Positions 1-5,920 of a stretch of 9,154 nt of DNA are shown here, piece after piece. The DNA is from Bordetella parapertussis. GTDB lineage: Bacteria; Pseudomonadota; Gammaproteobacteria; Burkholderiales; SG8-41. The notes below the pieces were generated by a model. That model worked only from the letters and a program-made list of their open reading frames with translations, ran no database searches and was not told the origin of the DNA. Both the position numbers and the translations under genes were made by a program. The DNA is taken from assembly GCA_945863085.1 (NCBI GenBank), contig CAMBCD010000087.1, forward strand, positions 1 through 9,154, read 5' to 3'. Position 1 is the first letter of the stretch. Each line of letters opens with the position of its first letter.

Positions 1-7
1 CCTCCTT

Positions 8-32
8 GTCAGGGCTGCGCCTGACGATTTTT
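8..32 (+). terminator. Possible intrinsic terminator of an upstream gene
   Basis: A perfect 6-bp stem (GTCAGG at 8-13 with CCTGAC at 20-25) encloses a 6-base loop and is followed by GA and five T (28-32). This is the layout of a short Rho-independent terminator and would end a + strand gene lying left of the window. The stem is short, and its right arm can also pair with a second TCAGG at 32-36, so a leader with two alternative folds is possible. The upstream gene is not visible. Confidence 0.4.
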
Positions 33-69
33 CAGGGCTGTTCTAGTTTTCTCAATACCTGATAACCCC

Positions 70-1185
70 ATGAAAACTACAGACAACACCCTGCTGATTC
101 GTCAAATTGAAGCCATCCCCGTCGTCGTGCCCCTGCTGCAGCCGATCAAATGGGCGCGTGGCGAAATCAAGGATATCGACAACGTGATCATCGTGGTCAC
201 GCTGTCCGATGGCACCCAGGGCATCGCCGATGCGCCGCCGCGACCGACGATTTACGGCGAAACCCAGCAGTCGATCACCACCATCGTCCGCGATCATTTC
301 GCGCCGAAACTGCAGGGCGTGGATGCCTTTGACCTGACGGGGGTATGGGCGGTATTTGACCAATACGCCGGCAATCCGGCGGCCAAATCGGCCATCGACA
401 TGGCGATTTTTGATGCCCAGGCCAAACATCTGGGCATCAGTTGCGCGCAATTGCTGGGCGGCACACCCAAGGCGCTGCCGGTCAACCGCCGGCTGATGCT
501 GGGTTCGAACAAGGAAATGCTGGCTGAAGCCGAACAGATGATCAAGCGCTACGGTTTCAAGGCGTGGAAGGTCAAATGCGGCATCGACAAAAAACGCGAC
601 ATCGCGCTGCTGCGCGCGCTGCGCAAACTGGTAGGCGACGACCACGAGATCACCATCGACTGCAACCAGGGCTACTCGTCGCAGGACCTGCTGGAAACCG
701 CGCCGTACTTCGAAGAGGTCAATGTCGCGCTGATCGAGGAACCGATTCCTGCGCGCGACGGCGCCGGCAAACGCTTCTGCGCCGAGCGTACGCGGGTGCC
801 GATTTCCGGTGACGATTCCTGCATGACGCCGGACGATGTGTTGCATGAATTGAAACTCGGCGGCATTCGCGCGCTGGTCATCAAATGTGCGCGCACCGGT
901 TATACCCGGTCACGGCAGGTGCTGGCGCTGGCGCAGTCGTTTTACACGCCGGCGCACAACGGCACCCAGGCCGACATGCAGATCGGTTGCGTGGCCGCCG
1001 CGCATTTCGCCAGCACCTACGCCACGCCGCATGCGCATGAGTTCTCCAGTTTTATCGACGCCCGGGATCATGTCGCCAACGAAAATCCGGTGATCAAAAA
1101 CGGGTCTCTGCAACTGCCGGCCGGTCCTGGTATCGGCCTGACTCTGGATCCCCGCAAAATGAAAAAGTATCGAATTGATTTATAA
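70..1185 (+). CDS. Enolase-superfamily enzyme, muconate lactonizing/racemase subgroup
   Basis: A 371-residue protein of the mandelate racemase/muconate lactonizing enzyme family, of normal length for the family. These enzymes abstract a proton alpha to a carboxylate using a Mg2+-stabilised enolate. The N-terminal capping domain spans about residues 9-130 and the barrel about 135-360. The lysine pair of the second barrel strand is K167-V-K169. Likely metal ligands are D197 (in IDCNQ), E223 (in IEEP) and D248 (in SGDDS), and the opposite-face lysine is K272 (in VIKCARTG). This lysine-lysine arrangement marks the MLE subgroup (cycloisomerases, o-succinylbenzoate synthase, dipeptide epimerases, N-acylamino acid racemases). 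The usual GS-x-x-E-S segment is replaced by HNGTQADMQIG, so I cannot name a substrate. The ATG start has no clear Shine-Dalgarno, but the N-terminus looks intact. It is probably co-transcribed with the outer-membrane gene that follows. The family is well supported; the reaction is unknown. Confidence 0.9.
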   Translation: MKTTDNTLLIRQIEAIPVVVPLLQPIKWARGEIKDIDNVIIVVTLSDGTQGIADAPPRPTIYGETQQSITTIVRDHFAPKLQGVDAFDLTGVWAVFDQYAGNPAAKSAIDMAIFDAQAKHLGISCAQLLGGTPKALPVNRRLMLGSNKEMLAEAEQMIKRYGFKAWKVKCGIDKKRDIALLRALRKLVGDDHEITIDCNQGYSSQDLLETAPYFEEVNVALIEEPIPARDGAGKRFCAERTRVPISGDDSCMTPDDVLHELKLGGIRALVIKCARTGYTRSRQVLALAQSFYTPAHNGTQADMQIGCVAAAHFASTYATPHAHEFSSFIDARDHVANENPVIKNGSLQLPAGPGIGLTLDPRKMKKYRIDL

Positions 1186-1192
1186 GGAAATT

Positions 1193-2227
1193 TTGCCTAT
1201 AAGCAGGCGCTCACATCAGCGCATTTTGATCATCTTGGCGATCGCCGGATTGCTGTGGCCTGCAGCGCAGGTGCGCGCCGCGGAGACACCGGCTGAACCG
1301 CCGCTGGATCTGCGCGGCAGCGAGATACAGATCTTCATCGAAAATGATTCTTTCAGCGGCAGCGACCAGTACTACACCAACGGCATCAAGATCGGCGGCG
1401 GCATCCCGGCGGACAAGGTTATCGGACTGTTTTCGCGGCCACCGAATGCCTTGCTCGACGCGATCAGCGATGGCGCCAGCAATCACTTCGGTCTGTTCAT
1501 CGGCCAGAACATCTACACCCCGAAAGACATCATCATCGCCGCGCCACAGCCGAATGACCGGCCGTGGGCGGCCTGGGCCTACATCGGCGCGGTGGCGCAA
1601 AGCGTCAAGGATGACCGGCTGCATACCGTCGAATTCGATCTCGGTTTTGTCGGTCCACCGGCGCTGGGCAAACAGGTGCAGACTTTCTGGCATGACTACA
1701 TCGTCGATGCGCCGGAACCGCAGGGCTGGGGCAATCAGATCCGCGGCGAACCCGGCTTCATGCTGACCTATATGCACAAGCGGCGTTATGGCGACAGCAA
1801 CGGTGTGCAGTTTGTACCGTATGCCGGCCTCACCATCGGTACCGTCATGACCCTGGCGCGCGCCGGCGGCATTGTGCGTTTCGGCCGGAACATGACCGGT
1901 TTCGGGCCCGACAGCATCGAACCCGGCGGCGCCATGCTCAAAAACGCCCGCCGCCAGCAGGACGAAGGCCGTTATCAGTCCTGGGAATGGTTTGCCTTTG
2001 CCGGCGTCGATGGCCGGCTGGTCGCGCACAATATTTTTCTCGACGGCTCCTTGTTCCGCGACGGCCCCAGCATTGAAAGTAACAGCAGGGTCTACGACGT
2101 CAGCGCCGGCCTGTCGGCACGTATCGACAAGGTCCGCCTGTCGGTGACCCGCATCAAACGCAGCGAGGAGTTCACCGGCGGCGGCAGGCAGCGGTTTTAT
2201 TCGATCAATTTCGGAATCGAGTTCTGA
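1193..2227 (+). CDS. LpxR/DUF2219 family outer-membrane protein (lipid A deacylase-like)
   Basis: The protein belongs to the DUF2219 family, whose characterised member is LpxR, an outer-membrane beta-barrel that removes the 3'-acyloxyacyl chain of lipid A. From the preferred TTG start it has 344 residues. A signal peptide (basic start, hydrophobic core about 11-23) probably ends near VRA-AE at residues 29-30. Family hallmarks follow: ENDSFSGSDQYYTNG (N51, D52, T62), HTVEFDLGFVGP (H144), and GWGNQIRGEPG near 179-187. N, D, T and H correspond to conserved active-site positions in LpxR. The chain ends in Phe, as outer-membrane barrels commonly do. I chose TTG at 1193 because AAGGA at 1184-1188 precedes it and it directly begins a signal peptide; an in-frame TTG at 1175 would overlap the previous gene and add six residues. 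AAGGA overlaps the previous stop codon, suggesting translational coupling. Lipid A activity is inferred from the family; other substrates are possible. Confidence 0.85.
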   Translation: MPISRRSHQRILIILAIAGLLWPAAQVRAAETPAEPPLDLRGSEIQIFIENDSFSGSDQYYTNGIKIGGGIPADKVIGLFSRPPNALLDAISDGASNHFGLFIGQNIYTPKDIIIAAPQPNDRPWAAWAYIGAVAQSVKDDRLHTVEFDLGFVGPPALGKQVQTFWHDYIVDAPEPQGWGNQIRGEPGFMLTYMHKRRYGDSNGVQFVPYAGLTIGTVMTLARAGGIVRFGRNMTGFGPDSIEPGGAMLKNARRQQDEGRYQSWEWFAFAGVDGRLVAHNIFLDGSLFRDGPSIESNSRVYDVSAGLSARIDKVRLSVTRIKRSEEFTGGGRQRFYSINFGIEF

Positions 2228-2247
2228 AGACCTGAACCCGCTTTCAT

Positions 2248-2457
2248 GTGGTCACCTTGAACGCAGCCATCACCGGTTTTTATCAGGACGAGTCCCGCGA
2301 CTGGGTCGCCGAACTCGCCTGCGGCCACCACCAGCATGTCCGCCACAATCCGCCGTGGACCAACCGGCCGTGGGTCTCTACGGCGGAAGGCCGCCAATCG
2401 ATGATTAGCCAAATGCTGGCCTGCAAAAAATGCGAATCCGGCACACCGCCGGACTAG
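2248..2457 (+). CDS. DUF3565 family small protein, possible zinc-binding
   Basis: A 69-residue protein matching the DUF3565 pattern: ITGFYQDESRDWVAELACGH, then QHVRHNPPW and NRPWV, and a C-terminal CKKC. C25 and H27 with C59 and C62 could form a zinc-ribbon-like site; this is inferred from residue spacing, and the family has no function I know of. H28, H30 and H33 add further possible ligands. The start is uncertain: GTG at 2248 gives the stated product and TTG at 2257 would also work, and neither has a clear Shine-Dalgarno. It begins 20 bases after the LpxR-like gene on the same strand, so it may share that transcript. Its stop overlaps the stop of the convergent dehydrogenase gene. There is no signal peptide, so it is probably cytoplasmic. 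Confidence 0.82.
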   Translation: MVTLNAAITGFYQDESRDWVAELACGHHQHVRHNPPWTNRPWVSTAEGRQSMISQMLACKKCESGTPPD

Positions 2458-3275
2458 CGTGCCGCCCGTCGCACTTCGCCACCCGTCATCAGCAGTACAT
2501 CACCGCTGATCCAGCGCGCGCTGGGGCCGCAGAGGTAACGCACCAGGTCGGCGACTTCCTCCACCGTGCCCGGGCGTTTGATCGGGATGGTCGACAATCG
2601 TTGTTCCCATTTCGCCGGATCGCGCAGCGTGTCGATGCGCGCGGTGTCGAGGAATCCGGGCGCAATGACATTGGCGGTGATGCCGTACTGGCCCAGTTCA
2701 TCGGCCAGCGAGGACATCAGCGCATGCATGCCGGCCTTGGATGCGGCGTAGGCGGAGAAGGTCGCGGGGGCTTTCAGTGCGGCGCCGGAGGAAATGCTGA
2801 CAATGCTGCCACCGTCACCCTGCGCGATCATCTGTTTCGATGCGTATTTGGAGCACAACATGGTACCGGTCAGGTTGATGTCGAGGATGGTGCGCCACAG
2901 CTCATCGTCGAGTTCCTGCACCGGCACGCGGTCGGCAGCGCGGGGGTAGGTGGCGTTGTTGACCAGTATGTCGATGCGGCCGAGGTGTCCCACCACTTCG
3001 CCGACCATGCGTTTCACGTCATCGGCTTTACGCACATCCATGTAGGCGCCGTACGCGCGTACGCCCAGCGCCTCGATTTCGGCGACCACATCGGGCAGGC
3101 CGCGCCAGCCGTCCTTCTGTTCATCGATGGTCAGGCTGGAGGGGTTGCGGCTGTTGCCGGTGACGGCGACATCAGCCCCGGCGCGGGCCAGCGCCAGTGC
3201 GATGGCACGGCCGAGGCCGCGTTTGCGCGTGGCCCCGGTGACCACGGCGACCTTGCCTTTGAGTTCATGTTCCAT
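2454..3275 (-). CDS. Short-chain dehydrogenase/reductase (SDR) family oxidoreductase
   Basis: A 273-residue NAD(P)-dependent SDR. The cofactor motif is TGATRKRGLG (13-22), two residues longer than the classical TGxxxGxG. NNAT is at 106-109, and the catalytic tetrad is N134, S163, Y176 and K180 with exact S-x12-Y-x3-K spacing. PG at 206-207 and WISGDVLLMTGG near the C-terminus are typical of the FabG-like group. A segment after the second strand (about 41-60) looks like an insertion relative to a short FabG. I chose ATG at 3275 because AAGGA lies 7 bases upstream and the SDR fold begins at once; an upstream in-frame start adds 20 residues with no family features. The substrate cannot be read from the sequence. 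It is divergent from the HAD hydrolase, and a shared control region is plausible. It is convergent with the DUF3565 gene. Confidence 0.92.
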   Translation of the reverse strand: MEHELKGKVAVVTGATRKRGLGRAIALALARAGADVAVTGNSRNPSSLTIDEQKDGWRGLPDVVAEIEALGVRAYGAYMDVRKADDVKRMVGEVVGHLGRIDILVNNATYPRAADRVPVQELDDELWRTILDINLTGTMLCSKYASKQMIAQGDGGSIVSISSGAALKAPATFSAYAASKAGMHALMSSLADELGQYGITANVIAPGFLDTARIDTLRDPAKWEQRLSTIPIKRPGTVEEVADLVRYLCGPSARWISGDVLLMTGGEVRRAAR

Positions 3276-3298
3276 GCGGATTCCTTGATGAAGCGCCG

Positions 3299-3327
3299 AT
3301 GGTAGGCGACCCCTGCGTACCGGGCAA
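3299..3327 (-). promoter_or_regulatory. Candidate sigma-70 promoter for the SDR gene
   Basis: On the - strand TTGCCC (3322-3327) and TACCAT (3299-3304) are separated by exactly 17 bases, each matching four of six consensus positions. The predicted RNA would begin near 3292 and leave a leader of about 17 bases carrying the AAGGA ribosome site. This rests on motif matching only. Confidence 0.4.
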
Positions 3328-3329
3328 CG

Positions 3330-3342
3330 CCACACGGTGTGG
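3330..3342. promoter_or_regulatory. 13-base palindrome between divergent genes, possible operator
   Basis: CCACAC and GTGTGG are perfect inverted arms around a single central G. The site sits just upstream of the candidate -35 of the SDR gene and about 50 bases upstream of the likely start of HAD transcription. That position suits a dimeric regulator acting on both genes. No regulator gene is next to it, and a 6-bp arm could arise by chance. Confidence 0.3.
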
Positions 3343-3373
3343 ACCTGCGATCAGGGAACCGTGCGCAGCCTTG

Positions 3374-3379
3374 TAAAAT
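3374..3379 (+). promoter_or_regulatory. Candidate -10 element for the HAD hydrolase gene
   Basis: TAAAAT matches five of six bases of the sigma-70 -10 consensus and lies 30 bases before the preferred TTG start, leaving a leader of about 18 bases with the Shine-Dalgarno. No convincing -35 hexamer is found at the normal distance, so the promoter may be weak or need an activator. Confidence 0.35.
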
Positions 3380-3403
3380 CCGGGAACATGGGGAGGAGTG
3401 ATC

Positions 3404-4090
3404 TTGAGCGAGAAAATAGAGCTGGTGGTCTGCGACATGGCCGGCACCACGGTGCGCGATGCAGGCCAGGTGCCCAGGGCGTTCACGTCGGCACTGGCGG
3501 CGCATGACATTACGGTGACGCCACAGGCGATCAACAGCCTGCGCGGCGCTTCGAAAAGACAGGCGATCCTGAATCTGATCCCGGAGGGTGGAGACCGCCA
3601 GGCAAAATCGGAACAGGTGTATGCGACCTTTGTGCAGCATCTGGCGCAGGTGTTCAAGGGTACCGTCGAAGCGGTGCCCGGCGCGCGCGAGACCATCGAT
3701 ATCCTGCGTAACCGCGGCATCCGCGTCGCGTTGAATACCGGCTTTGACCGCGAGACCACCGACCTGCTGCTCGATGCCCTGCACTGGCGCGAGGGCGTGG
3801 TGGATGCCGTGGTCTGCGGTGATGAAGTGGCGCTGGGCCGGCCGGCGCCGTACATGATTTTCCGTTGCATGGAGGCGACCGGCGTGGTCGATGTGCGCCG
3901 TGTGGCCAATGCCGGCGATACCGTGCTCGACCTGCAGGCCGGTTACAACGCCGGTGTCGCGCTGAACATCGGCGTGTTGTCCGGCGCGCATGGCCGCGAC
4001 CAGATGCAGCCCTTGCCGCATACGCACCTGCTGGACAGCGTGGCCGACCTGCCGGCCCTGCTCAGTCGTCGTCAGGCGACAAAACTGTAG
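3404..4090 (+). CDS. Phosphonatase-like HAD-superfamily hydrolase
   Basis: A 228-residue HAD hydrolase close to phosphonoacetaldehyde hydrolase (PhnX). Motif I is CDMAGTT: D11 is the nucleophile and A13 replaces the usual second Asp, as in the phosphonatase D-x-A-G-T signature. K51 in GASK lines up by eye with the PhnX lysine that forms a Schiff base with phosphonoacetaldehyde. Motif II is NTGF (T112), the basic residue lies in GRPAPYM (R146), and the acidic motif IV is NAGDTVLD (D172, D176). The C-terminal GVLSGAHGRDQM resembles the phosphonatase-like subgroup. TTG at 3404 is preferred because GGAGG (3392-3396) lies 7 bases upstream; an in-frame GTG at 3398 is too close to that site. No phosphonate transport or lyase genes are nearby, so the physiological substrate is uncertain. 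The HAD family is firm; the reaction is inferred. Confidence 0.88.
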   Translation: MSEKIELVVCDMAGTTVRDAGQVPRAFTSALAAHDITVTPQAINSLRGASKRQAILNLIPEGGDRQAKSEQVYATFVQHLAQVFKGTVEAVPGARETIDILRNRGIRVALNTGFDRETTDLLLDALHWREGVVDAVVCGDEVALGRPAPYMIFRCMEATGVVDVRRVANAGDTVLDLQAGYNAGVALNIGVLSGAHGRDQMQPLPHTHLLDSVADLPALLSRRQATKL

Positions 4091-4154
4091 TTACTGTTCC
4101 TCTGTACGCGATAAATGCGCAGCGGCGTTAAGCAGAGTATCTGATCCAGTTTCT

Positions 4155-4176
4155 GCCGCTGAACTTTTACAGCGGC
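4155..4176. repeat. Hairpin in the leader of the exported-protein gene
   Basis: GCCGCTG (4155-4161) and CAGCGGC (4170-4176) form a perfect 7-bp stem around an 8-base loop. It lies between the HAD gene and the next gene, 18 bases before the ATG. Neither strand has a T run after it, so it is not a standard terminator. A second CAGCGGC at 4120-4126 could pair with the same left arm. Confidence 0.4.
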
Positions 4177-4194
4177 CACCGGCCCAATTGTCCC

Positions 4195-5040
4195 ATGCGA
4201 TTTTTCTCCTGGTTGGTTATTTCCCTGTTGCTGCTGCCGGCTCATGGCATGGCTTCAGTGTTGGCGGCAGATGCGAAGCCGCCGCAAAAAAAGGCAGTTC
4301 CGGCAAAAAAGCCGCAAGCCAAGACCCAGCCTGCCCGCAAAACCGCAGCCGTCACCGCAGCTGCCGTGGTGGCTGCGCCGGGGCCGGACCAGGCGGGTTA
4401 TGTGCATTACTGGCTGATCACTGCGCCGGACGGCGAGCAGGAAATGCAGGTGGGCATCGAGCTGCCGGATCAGCGCATCGCGTGGTCGTTTCCCGGGCTG
4501 GGCGTGCATGTGGCACCGTTCATGGCCGCGGGCGAAGTCGATGCCAAGGGCAAGGTATTCCAGGTGCAGCATCTTTATGGACTGCGCCCGTTTGCCAATG
4601 ACACAAGCATGCGCACCCTGCGCAGCAATCTGATGCGCAGGGTGACGCCGCTGGTACGCAACCGCGTGCCTTATTGTGAGCTGAACGGTGTGACGCCGGG
4701 CCTGTGCATGAGCTGCATGGGTTTTGTGTCGCAAGTGCTGTTTCCCGGCAGGACGCCGGAATATGCGAATTTCCCGCGCAATTTCCCGCGCATCGCCGGC
4801 GAGGATTACCACACCACCGAGGATCTGCTGCTGTATCTGACGGGCTTGCATGCACGGTCTACCGATGCCGCGCGGCAAAAGCGCCTGGCAGCCATCGGCG
4901 GTCCGCCGGTATTGCAGGAGGAATTGACCCGGCTGACGGCAAAACTGGCGGAAACGCCACCGGTGGCGGTGGCTGCAGCAAAACCGCCGGTAAAACGCCG
5001 GGCGACTGCACCCAAGTCCGCGATCAAGCGTCCCGGCTAG
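4195..5040 (+). CDS. Exported protein of unknown function with Cys-rich core
   Basis: I do not recognise this 281-residue protein. Residues 1-25 form a signal peptide with a hydrophobic core (LVISLLLLP) and likely cleavage around VLAADA, so it should be periplasmic or outside the cell. Residues 26-60 are a low-complexity Lys/Pro/Ala linker, and a similar basic, Pro/Ala-rich tail covers about 253-281. The core (65-220) has C161, C171 and C174, where CMGFVSQVLFPG (174-185) recalls the catalytic-cysteine helix of NlpC/P60 or related permuted papain-like folds. H71, H105 and H126 lie before it and H206 after it. This is a resemblance only; a cysteine hydrolase is one possibility and a disulfide- or metal-binding protein another. 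The ATG start lacks a clear Shine-Dalgarno but begins a good signal peptide. It follows the HAD gene by 104 bases and is convergent with rluF. Confidence 0.75.
   Translation: MRFFSWLVISLLLLPAHGMASVLAADAKPPQKKAVPAKKPQAKTQPARKTAAVTAAAVVAAPGPDQAGYVHYWLITAPDGEQEMQVGIELPDQRIAWSFPGLGVHVAPFMAAGEVDAKGKVFQVQHLYGLRPFANDTSMRTLRSNLMRRVTPLVRNRVPYCELNGVTPGLCMSCMGFVSQVLFPGRTPEYANFPRNFPRIAGEDYHTTEDLLLYLTGLHARSTDAARQKRLAAIGGPPVLQEELTRLTAKLAETPPVAVAAAKPPVKRRATAPKSAIKRPG
4614..4644. repeat. Strong inverted repeat inside the exported-protein gene
   Basis: CACCCTGCGCA (4614-4624) and TGCGCAGGGTG (4634-4644) are perfect 11-base inverted arms around a 9-base loop. Three more pairs (4611-4613 with 4646-4648) extend the stem past one bulged A at 4645. 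The segment is coding, around residues 140-150, where repeated Arg and Leu codons contribute to the symmetry. It would form a stable mRNA hairpin; a role is not shown. Confidence 0.5.
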
Positions 5041-5069
5041 CGAACCGAAGGGGCGTCAGGAAGATCCGG

Positions 5070-5831
<762 letters not shown>

Positions 5832-5834
5832 GCT

Positions 5835-5920
5835 GCAGCAAAGATGTTATTTATAAATATTTGATTTTATTGATTATTTTATTGTGCTGCGAGTCAAAGT
5901 GCAGCAAAAATCTTTGCTGC
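5835..5920. repeat. Inverted repeats flanking an AT-rich hemL-rluF gap
   Basis: GCAGCAAAGAT at 5835-5845 is the exact reverse complement of ATCTTTGCTGC at 5910-5920. In addition, GCAGCAAA (5901-5908) and TTTGCTGC (5913-5920) form an 8-bp stem with a 4-base loop inside the last codons of hemL. Between them, 5841-5884 has only 5 G or C in 44 bases, far below its surroundings. In - strand RNA the last hemL codons could pair either locally or with the bases just before the rluF ATG. Function is unproven. Confidence 0.5.
5892..5897 (-). promoter_or_regulatory. Candidate -35 element for rluF
   Basis: On the - strand TTGACT matches five of six bases of the -35 consensus and overlaps the hemL stop codon. 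It leads into the AT-rich gap before rluF. Several A/T-rich hexamers lie at about the right distance but none is a good -10, so the assignment is weak. It suggests that rluF may be transcribed partly on its own. Confidence 0.25.

Noticed and set aside
1211..2029. 272-codon - strand open frame across the LpxR-like gene
   Set aside because: It is a shadow of a gene with a signal peptide and family motifs, and has no motif of its own.
2430..3305. 291-codon + strand open frame antisense to the SDR gene
   Set aside because: The SDR gene has complete catalytic motifs; this frame is its mirror and has no family features.
3131..4027. 298-codon - strand open frame across the HAD gene and the SDR start
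   Set aside because: It spans two real genes and their promoter gap, and its translation resembles no family.
3404..4090. Assignment as phnX proper in a phosphonate-use cluster
   Set aside because: No other phosphonate gene is visible and the protein is shorter than typical PhnX, so only a phosphonatase-like call is justified.
4155..4176. Hairpin read as a terminator for the HAD gene
   Set aside because: No T run follows it on the + strand and none on the - strand, so it does not fit an intrinsic terminator.
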